64,000 nt of DNA from Streptomyces sp. DHE7-1 (GCA_016432725.1 JACJDG010000003.1:186001-250000), one strand, 5' to 3'; positions 19,030 to 28,371 are shown, numbered from the stretch's first letter. Translations and numbers: made by a program. The notes: generated by a model not told the origin, from the letters alone.

Positions 19030-19289
19030 TCACCTGCCGGAGCTGAGCCAGTGGTGCAGGGCTTCGTGCACGCTGTCGGGCAGTACGCTGAGCTCCTCGA
19101 TGACTTCCCGGTCCCCGGCCAGGGAGCGATGCCGGCGGCGGTCAGCACCGCGTACAGGTTGAGGCGCCGCAGGTCTCGGGGATCGACGCGGCAGGCAATG
19201 CGGTCTGCGGGCTTGGGCGGCGCCAGCAGGAAGTGCTCCGCCGCGGCGTCGTCCCGCACTCGTTCGGTTGATGCGGTCGTGGTCTGCAT
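19030..19289 (-). CDS. Small hypothetical protein (frameshift in sequence)
   Basis: About 86 residues after repair. The ATG follows GGAG and gives MQTTTASTERVRDDAAAEHF, then KPADRIACRVDPRDLRRLNL and AVLTAAGIAP. One base is missing in the run at 19122-19124 (minus-strand CCC); adding it continues as LAGDREVIEELSVLPDSVHEALHHWL and stops just before the shared terminator. It has no signal peptide or membrane helix; the C-terminal part is probably helical. I do not recognise the family. The codon use and clean ribosome site support it as a real gene. Confidence 0.6.
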
Positions 19290-20386
19290 GATCTCGCTCC
19301 GTTCTGCCTCTGCTTCGTTCGCACGCCTCGCGCCTCTGGCGCCGAGTGTGCTGTGCACTTGGTTCGCTACCAGTCCTGGCCTTCGTGCGCGGCCGCCGTC
19401 CATTGGCCCCGTGACAGTGATCGGCACCAAGGACAGTCCATTTCCGCCCAGCCGTCGCGGCGATCGCCATCGAGGCGACCGTCGTCCGCCGGCCGGCGAC
19501 GGCTCCAGAGTGGATCGGTGACGAAGAGCCCGACCGTCGCCGAAAGAGCACGACTCAGGCGGTGCCAGCACTCTGGGAGGCGGCGCGGGCCCTTCACCTC
19601 GTCGGTCACCGACACCGCATCCCGGTGGCGGGCGTTGGCCAGTCGAGCGCTGTCACCGAAGGGCCACAGCGGCCGCACGCTGCCGCTCGCAGGCCGGGAC
19701 GCGTCCATGGCGTTGTGCCGACACCGGGCGCGAAAGCGGAATCGCACACTGGCTCTCCCTGAAGGGCAGGGCGCAATCCTCCCGCGGCCACAGGCCGTGA
19801 GCAGGGTTGACGCGAAGGCGGTGAACGGCCGGCTGGCCGCACACCCCACCCTCCCCACCGGCACGCCGAGCACGCGCAGTACATGAGCGTTGTTACACAT
19901 CGCCCATATTTCCGTGACTCTCGCCTTCATCCTCCATCAACACCCGAAATTCACCTTTTGACACCTCTCCAAGCCGCCCACCGCCCCGAACGCCGCTCCG
20001 CAGCCCCGCTCAGCCGCCCAGCCGACACCCGAAAGTGAGTGACGACTATCCGCACCCGACGACGGGCGACGGCAGCGGCGCGACAAGCTCTGCGACGGCC
20101 ACCACGCTCCTTTCGCGACTCAGCGCGCCGACCTCTACCGATGGAAGTGGCGGGGGTGTCCTGGCCGTTGATCTTTTGGGGCTTTCGGCTGTGCCGATCC
20201 GCGCTGTCCGGCACTATGCCTGTTCGTGGGGCGATTGCCGTTAGGGGTGGGCAAGCCGGTCGAGCACCGAGTCTTACCCGGCGACGGGGCGAAGCCCGTG
20301 ACGGCCAAGAAGCGCGCGTCACGGGTCCGGCTCGCCCCCGGTTCACTCCCGGCCTTCGGTAGCCACGCACCAAGGGGTGAGGGCGG
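19290..20386. other. 1.1-kb stretch without a credible gene
   Basis: Several long frames exist on both strands, but all are arginine/serine/proline-rich shadows typical of non-coding high-GC DNA. None has a ribosome site and a recognisable domain. An AT-richer patch around 19890-19960 could hold a promoter. This may be decayed DNA. Confidence 0.45.
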
Positions 20387-20883
20387 ATGACACGGGCGCA
20401 ACCGGACACTCGTCGCGGGGTGTTCGAAGCAGGGGCACAGCCGCGACCGACCATCGTGATCCTCACGGCACTGCCCGTCGAGTACGAGGCGGTACGGGCC
20501 CACCTCATCGACGTCGAGACACTTGCGACGAGCGCGGCGCGGAAGCTCTCGCCGAGGTGGCCAAAGCCCCGCTACGCCTACTGATTCCCCGCCACAGAGA
20601 GTCGTCGGAACTGACTTTCGGGGCCGGGGCCGCCGATTATTGGCATGACTTGAAGCAATACGACTATCTGCTGACGGACCTCTCCCGGATCGTTTACGAC
20701 CCGGATCTGCCCGGCACCGCGCGCGTGCACGCCGCAATGGCCATGGAGGCCGTGGAGCGCAAGCACGTGCACGACGGCAGCGGCCTGGACGCGCTCCGCG
20801 CGCTCAGTCTCGGTGCACCCGATCCGCGGGATCGGAAGATGGCCAAGTGGGCACTGGGTAACGCCCGTCGCGGCCGGCGGTGA
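20387..20883 (+). pseudogene. Remnant beginning like a nucleoside phosphorylase/nucleosidase
   Basis: The ATG start gives MTRAQPDTRR and then PTIVILTALPVEYEAVRAHL, the start of the phosphorylase (5'-methylthioadenosine/SAH nucleosidase-like) fold seen in effector proteins of the PNP_UDP_1 family. This frame ends at 20584. A second frame (from about 20520) continues as DERGAEALAEVAKAPLRLLI, then WHDLKQYDYLLTDLSRIVYDPD and a helical C-terminus ending at 20883, which looks like part of another protein. The piece is far shorter than a normal enzyme of this family (about 230 residues), so it is probably a broken or chimeric gene. A base loss may join the two frames, but the catalytic core is still missing. 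Confidence 0.4.
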
Positions 20884-20965
20884 GCGCCCTCACGCATCCT
20901 CCTCGGAGAAGAGAGTCGGCCCGCGGGTCAGGAACTCAGGGCCGCCTGCGCGTGAGGGCAGATCG

Positions 20966-21574
20966 TCAGCTGCCTGCCTGGTTGGATTCGCTGTCTTGGT
21001 CGGCCGCCGTCAGAGCTGTGTGCACGGTGGTGAGGATCTCCTCGGAGAGTGGGGAGCCCTTGGTGGCGCGGGCCAGGACGAGGGCGCCGACCATGGTGCA
21101 CAGGCGGGTGATGCCCTCCGCGTTTCCGGCACCGTCGGTGTCCTCGGGTGTGAGGAACTCGGCGAAGTCGGCCACGCCCTCGGTATAGGTGCGGCGGGCC
21201 TCGTCATTGCCGGCGTTGCGTGCGATGTCGGTGGCGAGGGCGGCCGCGGGGCATCCTCCGGCGGCGTCGTCCCGGTGCTCCACGGAGAGATAGGTGTCGA
21301 TGGCCGCCTTCCGGGCCGCCTCGCGCTGTCCGGTGTGCCGGGCGAGTCCGTCGAGGTGATGCCGGGCGAGTTCGGCGAAGGCGAAGGCGGTGGCCTCGTC
21401 GACAAGGGCCTCCTTCGAGGCGAACTGCTTGTAGAAGCCGCCGTGGGTCATCCCGGCCGCCTTCATCAGGTCGGCGACGCTGACCTGGGTGCCCTGTTCC
21501 CGCAACAGCCTGGAGGCGGTTTCCACGACCCGCCGGCGGTTCTCCTGCGCCTGTGCCTGAGATACGCGGCCCAT
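20966..21574 (-). CDS. TetR-family transcriptional regulator
   Basis: A 202-residue one-domain repressor. The N-terminal helix-turn-helix is ASRLLREQGTQVSVADLMKA followed by AGMTHGGFYKQFASKEAL, where GGFYKQF is the recognition helix. The remaining helical domain would bind a small ligand; it contains HRDDAAGGCPAAALATDIAR, typical of the subfamily near short-chain dehydrogenases. AAAGGAGG precedes the ATG. It is divergent from an SDR gene with an inverted repeat between them, so it most likely represses that gene and itself. Confidence 0.92.
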   Translation of the reverse strand: MGRVSQAQAQENRRRVVETASRLLREQGTQVSVADLMKAAGMTHGGFYKQFASKEALVDEATAFAFAELARHHLDGLARHTGQREAARKAAIDTYLSVEHRDDAAGGCPAAALATDIARNAGNDEARRTYTEGVADFAEFLTPEDTDGAGNAEGITRLCTMVGALVLARATKGSPLSEEILTTVHTALTAADQDSESNQAGS

Positions 21575-21623
21575 CGGCCACCTCCTTTATGGATGTCGAG
21601 TGGCATCTATCGTAGACCTGTGT

Positions 21624-21645
21624 TTAGATTATTAACGTCATCTAA
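21624..21645. promoter_or_regulatory. Candidate TetR operator in the divergent tetR-SDR region
   Basis: TTAGAT at 21624-21629 is repeated inverted as ATCTAA at 21640-21645, with AT-rich DNA between. It lies 50 bases before tetR and 42 bases before the SDR start, so one site could control both. Confidence 0.55.
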
Positions 21646-21687
21646 GTGAGACGGGCCGCTCAAGGCCGCACGGATCAGGAGAGCAGC

Positions 21688-22374
21688 ATGGAGCTTAAGA
21701 ACGCGGTCGCAGTGGTCACCGGCGCCAACCGAGGGCTCGGGCGGCACCTTGCCGGACAGCTCGTGGAGCGCGGGGCGAAGGTGTACGCGGCGGCCCGCCG
21801 CCCGGAGACCGTGGACCTGCCGGGCGTGACCCCGCTGGCTCTGGACGTGACGGACGCGTCGTCGATACGGGCCGCGGTCGATGTCGCCTCGGACGTTTCG
21901 CTACTGATCAACAACGCGGGCATCTCCACCGGCTCGTCGCTGATGACCGGCGACCTGGACGCCGTACGCCTGGAGATGGAGACCAACTTCTACGGCCCGC
22001 TCACCGCGACCCGGGCCTTCGCCCCGGTCATCGCCTCCAACGGCGGCGGCGCGATACTCAACGTCCTGTCCGTCCTGTCCTGGCTGCACCCCGCCCAGCT
22101 CGGCTCCTACGCCGCCTCCAAGGCCGCGGCCTGGGCCCTGACGGACGCGACCCGCGAGGAGCTGGCACCCCTGGGTATCACCGTCTCGGGGCTGTACGTC
22201 GGATTCATGGACACCGACATGGCCGCGAGCGCTCCCACCGATATGAAGTCGGACCCGGCCGACATCGCCGCCCAGGCCCTGTACGGAATCGAGACGGGGC
22301 TGCCCGAGATCCTCGCCGACGACACCACGAGGCAGGCCAAGCGGAGCCTCGCCGACGTACCGACCCTGGGGTGA
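21688..22374 (+). CDS. Short-chain dehydrogenase/reductase
   Basis: A 228-residue Rossmann-fold oxidoreductase. The cofactor motif VVTGANRGLGRHLAGQL is at residues 9-25, the DVTD and LINNAGIST segments follow, and the catalytic Ser (NVLSVLSWL region), Tyr and Lys (SYAASKAAAWAL) are in place. The C-terminal part is shorter than the usual 245-250 residues. It probably reduces or oxidises a small carbonyl or alcohol using NAD(P)H. GGAG precedes the ATG at 21688; an upstream ATG-like start adds 14 poor residues. Context with the divergent TetR suggests induction by a toxic or signalling compound. Confidence 0.92.
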   Translation: MELKNAVAVVTGANRGLGRHLAGQLVERGAKVYAAARRPETVDLPGVTPLALDVTDASSIRAAVDVASDVSLLINNAGISTGSSLMTGDLDAVRLEMETNFYGPLTATRAFAPVIASNGGGAILNVLSVLSWLHPAQLGSYAASKAAAWALTDATREELAPLGITVSGLYVGFMDTDMAASAPTDMKSDPADIAAQALYGIETGLPEILADDTTRQAKRSLADVPTLG

Positions 22375-22527
22375 GGCGGAGCCCCACCGCACCGGCAAGC
22401 TGACGGCAAGCAGCCGGGAACCAGACGCCGCGCAGACAGCCCGCCCGGCAAAGTCCGGGGACGGAGGCCGGGACGGCCTGGTATTCAGATCTCAGCGCAC
22501 GCAGGGCGTCAACCGGGGAGGGGTTGC

Positions 22528-22956
22528 ATGACGGGCAATGGCAAGCGGGGTTCGGCGGTCATCGATGAGCGCTCTTGGTACCTGGCGAACGAGCTGCTGG
22601 CTTTTCTGATCGAGATCGCCGCGCTGGGGCTGCTGTGCTGGTGGGGATTCACCGCGAGCGGCAGCGCGGCAGCCAACGTGCTTCTCGGTCTCGGCGCACC
22701 GGCCGTCGCCGCGGTGCTGTGGTGGCTGTTCGCCGCACCCCGGGCGCCCTTGCGTCCGCCGCTGCCCGGCGTCCTGATCGTGAAGGCGCTGGTGCTGGGC
22801 GGCGGCGCACTGGCGTTGTACGGGATCGGTCATCCGGTCGGGGCGCTGGTCATGGCGGTGGTGACGATCGTGAACATCACTGTGGCGGAGGTCTTCCGCC
22901 GACCCGCACCGGGGGGCGTGCAGCCTGTTCCCAAAGTGGCGCGCCCTGGCGGCTGA
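22528..22956 (+). CDS. YrdB-family (DUF2568-like) integral membrane protein
   Basis: A 142-residue protein with four hydrophobic helices: LANELLAFLIEIAALGLLCW, then a helix through ANVLLGLGAPAVAAVLWWLF, the PRAPLRPPLPGVLIVKALVL segment, and GHPVGALVMAVVTIVNITV. The pattern ANE-LAFLIE-A-LGL and AP-APLRPPLPG marks the YrdB family, whose role is unknown. GGGGAGGGG precedes the ATG. It is followed by a strong hairpin, so it is probably a single-gene unit. Confidence 0.85.
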   Translation: MTGNGKRGSAVIDERSWYLANELLAFLIEIAALGLLCWWGFTASGSAAANVLLGLGAPAVAAVLWWLFAAPRAPLRPPLPGVLIVKALVLGGGALALYGIGHPVGALVMAVVTIVNITVAEVFRRPAPGGVQPVPKVARPGG

Positions 22957-22967
22957 GGCAACGCATC

Positions 22968-22992
22968 CGCCGGCGAGCGGCGCTCGCCGGCG
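22968..22992 (+). terminator. 11-bp hairpin terminator after the yrdB-like gene
   Basis: CGCCGGCGAGC pairs perfectly with GCTCGCCGGCG around a 3-base loop, starting 12 bases after the stop codon. It has no T-tract. Confidence 0.8.
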
Positions 22993-23146
22993 ACGGTGTC
23001 CCCACCTGGTGAGGCCGTCGGGTGGAAGTCGCCGTGCCCAGACGCGGCCACTCTGTGATCGCCGTCGTCATGGGATCGCCATGACGACCATCAGTCGGCG
23101 CCAGGTCCATAGCCAAGGCTGTCGCGGGGGGGGTCCGCACGCTTCG

Positions 23147-23628
23147 TCACGATGGAGAGGTGAGGTCCAGAGGAGTCACACCGGGTGCTCCGGCACGGCT
23201 CTGCTGGGCAAGAACGTCAGCGAGAACGTCAGCGATGGTGGTCCGTTCCAGCTGAGCGCGCACCACGCCTTCCAAGCCCTCGTAGACGCGCTGTAGTGCG
23301 GGCTGGATTCCGAAGCCGACCGGGCAGGACTGGTTGGGAAGAGTGTGGTGCATTCCCAGTACGGGGCCTGCTTCGACGGCCTGGTACACATCGAAGAGGG
23401 TGATCTTCGCAGGATCACCGAGCAGTGACCAGCCGGCTCCGGGCCCCCGCCGGGACTCGACCAGTCCCGCCTTGCGCAGATCCCCAAGCATCGCCTGATG
23501 ACGACCGGGTTGGTGTTGACGCTTTCGGCGATCTGGTGCGAGGTCACCACGTCCCGCCCCAGACGCCGGTTGAGCTCCATCCAGGCCAGTACGTGGGCCG
23601 CGACAGTCAGCCTGCTGTTAGCACTCAT
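23147..23628 (-). CDS. Rrf2-family transcriptional regulator (frameshift in sequence)
   Basis: About 160 residues after repair. Winged helix-turn-helix: [38 protein letters not shown] and [19 protein letters not shown] are the standard Rrf2 segments. One base is missing near 23492; restoring it joins the N-terminal frame to the C-terminal one ([10 protein letters not shown] onward). Many Rrf2 proteins carry three Cys for an iron-sulfur cluster; here only Cys 102 (NQSCPVGF) is seen, so a cluster is unlikely and single-cysteine redox sensing is more plausible. It is divergent from an SDR gene (190 bases between), its likely target. Confidence 0.88.
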
Positions 23629-23817
23629 GCTCACCCCATCCTCGGTGCAACCGTACGAGTTTTCGTCGGCACGTCCCAAACAGGGGCCGGAGGTCGGCCC
23701 GGCGCCTGGGCCCACCAAGTCTCTCGACACCGCCAGGACCACTGCGCGCATGCCGCCTGCCCATGCGACTGCCAAGCGGCCAGCGGATACTTCTAGCAAC
23801 GATCCCTGGAGGCCTTG

Positions 23818-24570
23818 ATGGGGCAGCTCGAAGGAAGAACGGCTGTTGTCACCGGCGCGACCAGCGGCATCGGGCTCGCAACCGCCAAGCGTCTCGCCGA
23901 GGAGGGCGCCTACGTCTTCCTCACCGGTCGCCGAGAGTCCGGAGTCAACGACGCGGTGGCGGCCGTCGGCCCGGACAGTGCCACTGGTGTGCGCGGCGAC
24001 ATCGCGGTGATGGCCGACCTGGACCGGTTGTTCGAGACGGTCACGGACCACGGCAGGCGCATCGACATCCTCTTCGCGAATGCCGGCGGGGGCGAGTTCT
24101 GTCGTCTGGAAGACGTCACCGAGAAGCACTTCGACGACACCTTCGGGGCGAACGTCAAGGGGATGCTCTTCACCGTGCAGAAGGCTCTCCCGCTGCTGAA
24201 CGACGGAGCCTCGGTCGTTCTCACCGGCTCGACGGCAGGCAGCGGCGGGGAAGAGGCGTTCGGGGTCTACAGCGCTTCAAAGGCGGCCGTTCGTTCCTTC
24301 GCGCGGACTTGGGCCAACGAACTCAAGGGGCGGGCGATCCGGGTGAACACCGTCAGCCCGGGGCCGATCGACACTCCCGGGATCAGCGGGCTGGCAGCCG
24401 ATGACGAGCAGGCCCGTCAGCTGAAGAGGTCCCTGATCGAAACGGTGCCGCTCGGTCGCATGGGGCGGCCCGAGGAGGTCGCTGACGCCGTCGTCTTCCT
24501 CGCCTCGGATCACAGCAGTTTCATCACCGGGGTGGAGTTGTTCGTCGACGGAGGCCAGCAGCAGGTGTGA
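23818..24570 (+). CDS. Short-chain dehydrogenase/reductase, first of two close paralogues
   Basis: A 250-residue classical SDR. The cofactor motif is [15 protein letters not shown], the NAG motif is [11 protein letters not shown], the catalytic Ser is in [10 protein letters not shown], and the Tyr/Lys pair is in [12 protein letters not shown]. The C-terminus [12 protein letters not shown] is the standard SDR end. The Gly-Arg-Arg after the second strand (LTGRRESG) favours NADP(H). CTGGAGG precedes the ATG. The protein is very similar to the SDR at 25650, so one is a duplicate of the other. It is divergent from the Rrf2 gene. Confidence 0.93.
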   Translation: MGQLEGRTAVVTGATSGIGLATAKRLAEEGAYVFLTGRRESGVNDAVAAVGPDSATGVRGDIAVMADLDRLFETVTDHGRRIDILFANAGGGEFCRLEDVTEKHFDDTFGANVKGMLFTVQKALPLLNDGASVVLTGSTAGSGGEEAFGVYSASKAAVRSFARTWANELKGRAIRVNTVSPGPIDTPGISGLAADDEQARQLKRSLIETVPLGRMGRPEEVADAVVFLASDHSSFITGVELFVDGGQQQV

Positions 24571-24619
24571 CACCCGAGCGGTCACGGTTTCTGTGCGCTG
24601 CGCGGCCGACTGGCCGGGT

Positions 24620-25216
24620 TCACTCCTCGGGCTGGGGCCAGGCCTGGAGGGCGAGATCCACGATCTCGTGCAGCCGCTCGCGGCTGGCTCCGCCGGCGGC
24701 CTGGACGGCGATGCCCTGGTAGACGGTACTGAAGTACGCGGCGAGTCCGGCGGGGTCGCTGCCGGGTGGCAACTCACCGCAGGACTGGGCCAGCTCCAGC
24801 CGGTGGTGCAGCGCGACTTCGCCCGCTTTCCGACGCGCGGCCAGTTCCTCCTGAGCCGCCTGACTGGCAGGGGCGCAGGCCAGGCCGCCCTGGACGGTGA
24901 TGCAGCCGCTCGGGTACCGGGGGTCGGTGGTGGCGTCTGCCGCACCGTGAAGCAGCTGCTCGACGACGGTGCGGGCGGTGGGCTGCGAGAAGGCTTCCTG
25001 GATGTAGTGGGCGGGCCCATCGGCGTAGCGGTCGAGCACCTTGCGGAACAGCTCCTGCTTGTTGCCGAAGGTGGCGTACAGGCTCGGTGGGTTGATCCCC
25101 ATGGCGTGGGTGAGGTCCGAGATCGAGGTGCCCTCGAAGCCTTGGCGCCAGAAGACCTCCATCGCACGGTCGAGCGCCTGGTCGGCGTCAAAGGCGCGTG
25201 GCCGTCCTCCTGCCAT
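24620..25216 (-). CDS. TetR-family transcriptional regulator
   Basis: A 198-residue repressor. The DNA-binding domain reads FDADQALDRAMEVFWRQGFE, then TSISDLTHAMGINPPSLYAT and FGNKQELF, where INPPSLYATF is the recognition helix. The ligand domain contains PRYPSGCITVQGGLACAP, a segment common to regulators of oxidoreductase genes that respond to reactive aldehydes or quinones. CAGGAGG precedes the ATG at 25216. The gene lies between two paralogous SDR genes, and operator-like repeats lie between it and the second one. Confidence 0.92.
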   Translation of the reverse strand: MAGGRPRAFDADQALDRAMEVFWRQGFEGTSISDLTHAMGINPPSLYATFGNKQELFRKVLDRYADGPAHYIQEAFSQPTARTVVEQLLHGAADATTDPRYPSGCITVQGGLACAPASQAAQEELAARRKAGEVALHHRLELAQSCGELPPGSDPAGLAAYFSTVYQGIAVQAAGGASRERLHEIVDLALQAWPQPEE

Positions 25217-25259
25217 GAGGGCCTCCTGGGTGCCTGTTCGTGGTCCGCGACACATCTGT

Positions 25260-25280
25260 AGCGGTCACTATGTTACCGCT
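25260..25280. promoter_or_regulatory. Near-perfect 21-bp palindrome upstream of tetR
   Basis: The site reads AGCGGT-N-AC-N3-GT-N-ACCGCT, with 16 of 21 positions in perfect dyad pairing. It starts 44 bases upstream of the tetR start codon and touches the TTGACA hexamer at 25280. It is a strong candidate operator. Confidence 0.6.
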
Positions 25281-25329
25281 TGACAGCCCTTCTCGGTCAA
25301 CCCTAGTTTCTTAGCGGGCGATACATAAC
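25280..25329 (+). promoter_or_regulatory. First of two similar promoter-operator units
   Basis: TTGACA (25280-25285) and TAGTTT (25304-25309) are spaced by 18 bases like a vegetative promoter. The -10 box overlaps a dyad GTTTCTTA...TACATAAC at 25306-25329. The same layout occurs again at 25469. It reads toward the SDR gene. Confidence 0.55.
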
Positions 25330-25468
25330 GCCCAGGGTCGCTCGGTCTGCGGGCCCGCACCGCCGGACACCGACCACACCACGTCCCGGCCGTCGGGCGA
25401 CCCGGATCCACCGCCCACAAAGGGGCGAGCCCAGCCGGATCCCGACACCCGAGGAGCAGCCGGGGCGC

Positions 25469-25516
25469 TTGACACCCAGAGGGGCGGAGTTAGTTTCTTA
25501 TCAGTCGCTACAAAAC
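25469..25516 (+). promoter_or_regulatory. Second similar promoter-operator unit before the SDR gene
   Basis: TTGACA (25469-25474) and TAGTTT (25491-25496) are spaced by 16 bases. The dyad GTTTCTTA...CTACAAAAC at 25493-25516 matches the first copy at most positions. The core TTA-N-C-N-G-N-CG-N-TA resembles TetR-family sites. It lies 134 bases before the SDR start. Confidence 0.6.
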
Positions 25517-25649
25517 AGCGCCACAGTTCGGGAATTTGTCGTAACAGTTCTTGTTACAACACTGCGCCCCTCCTGGCGCCGCCCGGGCTCTCCGAGCCTG
25601 AGACGGATCGCCATCACCACAGCAGCATCAGAATTGATGGGAAAAAATC

Positions 25650-26399
25650 ATGGGACAGCTTGACGGCAAGACGGCCATCGTCACCGGTGGCACCAGCGGC
25701 ATCGGCCTGGCCACCGCGCAGCGGTTCGCCGCCGAGGGCGCGTACGTGTTCATCACCGGACGCCGCAAGGAAGCGCTCGACGCAGCGGTCGAGTCCATCG
25801 GTGCCGGCGTCACCGGCATTCAGAGCGACGTCTCCGACCTGGCCGGCCTCGACCGTCTCTACGCGGCAGTGGAGCAGCAGGGCCGCCGTATCGACGTGCT
25901 GTTCGCCAACGCCGGCGGCGGCGGCTTCTCCACGCTGGAGCAGGTCACCGAGCAGCACTTCGACGAGACCTTCGGCAACAACGTCAAGGGCATGCTCTTC
26001 ACCGTCCAGAAGGCGCTGCCGCTGCTGAACGAGGGCGCCTCGGTGATCCTCACCGGCTCCACCGCGGCTTCCGTCGGCAACGAGGCCTTCGGCGTGTACG
26101 GCGCTTCCAAGGCCGCCGTGCGCTCCTTCGCCCGCACCTGGGCCAACGAGCTCAAGGGCCGCACGATCCGTGTCAACACCATCAGCCCCGGCCCCATCGA
26201 CACCCCCGGCATCGACGGCCTGGCCCCCGACGCCGAGCAGGCCGCACAGCTCAAGGGCTTCCTGGCCAGCCAGGTGCCTCTCGCCCGCATGGGCCGCCCC
26301 GACGAGGTCGCCTCCGCGGCGGTCTTCCTCGCCTCGGACCAGAGCACCTTCATCACCGGCATCGAGCTCTTCGTCGACGGCGGCATCAACCAGATCTGA
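25650..26399 (+). CDS. Short-chain dehydrogenase/reductase, second of two close paralogues
   Basis: A 249-residue classical [18 protein letters not shown] for cofactor binding, [11 protein letters not shown], the Ser region [10 protein letters not shown], Tyr/Lys in [12 protein letters not shown], and the standard end [15 protein letters not shown]. The GRR-K after strand two favours NADP(H). Most of the chain is shared with the SDR at 23818, including [16 protein letters not shown]. The 5' untranslated region is long, about 130 bases from the second promoter-like unit, and the ribosome site is weak. Control by the divergent TetR is likely. The substrate is unknown. Confidence 0.93.
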   Translation: MGQLDGKTAIVTGGTSGIGLATAQRFAAEGAYVFITGRRKEALDAAVESIGAGVTGIQSDVSDLAGLDRLYAAVEQQGRRIDVLFANAGGGGFSTLEQVTEQHFDETFGNNVKGMLFTVQKALPLLNEGASVILTGSTAASVGNEAFGVYGASKAAVRSFARTWANELKGRTIRVNTISPGPIDTPGIDGLAPDAEQAAQLKGFLASQVPLARMGRPDEVASAAVFLASDQSTFITGIELFVDGGINQI

Positions 26400-26434
26400 T
26401 CCACCACCGGTCAGGCTGCCGGGCCTGAAGCGGC

Positions 26435-26477
26435 CGCCTTCCCGCCATCACCTACCGCCCGTGGTGACGGGAAGGCG
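26435..26477 (+). terminator. Hairpin after the second SDR gene
   Basis: CGCCTTCCCG followed by TCACC pairs with GGTGA and CGGGAAGGCG, with a 3-base bulge on the left arm. It starts 35 bases after the stop codon. Confidence 0.65.
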
Positions 26478-26590
26478 TCCCCCTCTTCCACAGCCTCTTC
26501 AACAGCCGCCGGCCCGCCGCCCATGGCGCTCGCACCGCGGCGTCCGATTCCGCGCGGCGCGGCCGTGCGAGCACAAGCAGGGAAGACACG

Positions 26591-27447
26591 ATGGCACTTG
26601 GACGAGTAGGCATCTGGAGCACCGAGCTACGCATGGCAGACCCGGGAGAGATCCGGGAAGCCGCAGCCGAACTCGACGAGCTGGGCTACGGCGCGCTGTG
26701 GATTCCCGGCCTGGGGGCGGGGACATCATCGGCGATTCCGAACGGCTCCTGAAGGCCACCCGCGCGACCAAGGTCGCGGTCGGGGTGCTGAGCATCTGGC
26801 GGCACGACGCTGCCGAGATGGCCGCCGGCCACACCAGGCTGCACCGCGACCACGACGGCCGTCTGCTCCTCGGCCTCGGGGTGAGTGACCCGGCCGCGGC
26901 GCACGCGGTCGGACGCCCCTACCGGCCGCTCGCGGACATGGGCGCCTACCTCGACCTGCTCGAACAGGCCCCCGATCCGGTACCGGCCGACCTGCGACTG
27001 ATGGCCGCCCTGGGGCCGAAGATGGTCCAGCTGGCCGGGCAGCGCACCGCAGGCGTGCATCCGTTCATGATCACCCCTGAGCAGTCCGCGACAACCCGAG
27101 ACCTGCTCGGTGCCGGCCCGCTCCTGGCCCCGTACCAGGCTGTCGTGCTGGAGACCGACCCCGACACGGCGCGCACCGCGGCACGCGGCTTCCTCGGCAT
27201 GTTCCTCGGCATGGACCACTACGCCCGCAACATGCTCCGCCAGGGTTTCACGGAGGACGACCTGACCGGCGGCGGCAGCGACCGGCTCATCGACAGCGTC
27301 GTCGCCTGGGGCGACACCGATGCGATCAACAAGCGCATCCGCGCGCACCACCAGGCGGGTGCCGACCACGTCTGCCTGCACGTGGTCGGCGCCTCCTCCC
27401 CCGTGCCCCGGGCCGAGTGGCGCGAACTGGCCCACCTCATCCCCTGA
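26591..27447 (+). CDS. F420-dependent-type LLM oxidoreductase (frameshift in sequence)
   Basis: About 285 residues after repair. It is a luciferase-like monooxygenase-fold protein of the actinobacterial F420-dependent group: MALGRVGIWSTELR at the start, LDELGYGALWIPG, then TKVAVGVLSIWRHDAAEMAA, LLLGLGVSDPAAA and LMAALGPKMVQLAGQRTAGVHPF, all typical segments. One G is missing in the run at 26713-26717, where the frame breaks between IPGLG and GGDIIGDSERLL. It probably transfers hydride between reduced F420 (or FMN) and a small organic substrate. It is in tandem with the SDR but separated by a hairpin. Confidence 0.85.
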
Positions 27448-27464
27448 ACCCGTCCCTACGCTCC

Positions 27465-27493
27465 CGCGATGCGCAGATCCACTGCGCATCGCG
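27465..27493 (+). terminator. 12-bp hairpin terminator after the LLM gene
   Basis: CGCGATGCGCAG pairs perfectly with CTGCGCATCGCG around a 5-base loop, 17 bases after the stop codon. Confidence 0.85.
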
Positions 27494-27536
27494 ACCCAGG
27501 GCGGCCCTCACTCGGCCGCCCTCACCCCTTCCTGCC

Positions 27537-28371
27537 TCAATCCGCAGCGCCGACAGGCGAGCCCGCCCTCCGGTCTCGGCGCCTGGGGCCGCGCACCGGT
27601 TGCGGCGTTCGACGCGCTCGCCCGCACCCTGCCTGCGAACACGCGAGAGGTGGTCGCACCAGGGCAAGGCGGCGCGCCCCATGAGCAGTGGCCGCGCAGT
27701 GTCTGCGCTTCGCGGGCCGGGCATCAGCGCGGTCCGACGCCGAGGCCTGATGGTGGTGGTCGGCCGCACTTGCCCGAGCGCGGCCGCGGGTCCGGCGAGC
27801 GGTCAGGACGGCTCCGGCGGTCAGAGCGGCGGCTGCCAGCAGTGTGGGACCGCTGAGCGTGATGGCACGCTGCAAGGAGGTGGCTGCCGCGTACCCGGCC
27901 ATGGCTTCGGCACCGGCCCACAGGGGGCCGCCAGCAGGCTGTAGGGGCGATACGCCGGTAGGGCAGTCCGGTCGCGCCCGCCAGGTGCGGGGCCAGCGTG
28001 CGTACGACGGCGACGAATCGGGCGAGGAAGATGGCCCGGCCACCGCGTCGGGTCATCAGAGCCTCGGCTCGCTGCCAGGCGGCGGCCGGAATGCGGCGGC
28101 CCAGACGGCCGGTCCGCAGGCGGCTGCCGAGCAGGCGTCCGGTGCGGTGGCCGATGGCATCACCGGCGACGACCGCGCACGAGGCGACGGCGATGACCAA
28201 GTTCAGACTCAGACCACCGGCGCGAGCCAGCGCACCGGAGGCCAACAGCAAGGTCAACGTCGGGACGAAGGCGCCGATCAGCAGCACGGATTCGGCCAGC
28301 ACCGCGGCCGCCACCAGGGCATAGGCGGCCGGAGGGGGAACCTGGCCGATCAGGCCGGGCAGCACATTCAC
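27537..28371 (-). CDS. DedA-family membrane protein (two frameshifts in sequence)
   Basis: An integral membrane protein of the DedA/SNARE-associated family, which includes undecaprenyl-phosphate and phospholipid flippases. The N-terminus has PPPAAYALVAAAVLAESVLL and GAFVPTLTLLLASGALA. The signature region is RRGGRAIFLARFVAVVRTLA followed by PHLAGATGLPYRRIAPY. One base is missing in each of the G runs at 27944-27947 and 27923-27927 (plus strand); repair gives SLLAAPLWAGAEAMAGYAAA. The C-terminal tail after TARRTRGRARAS is longer than usual and low-complexity, so the true stop may lie earlier. The GTG start overlaps the upstream methyltransferase stop (GTGA), so the two are translated together. 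Confidence 0.82.

Noticed and set aside
20220..20380. Possible tRNA-like or attachment-site sequence
   Set aside because: Some GGTTC-like motifs are present, but no cloverleaf can be formed and no integrase gene is nearby.
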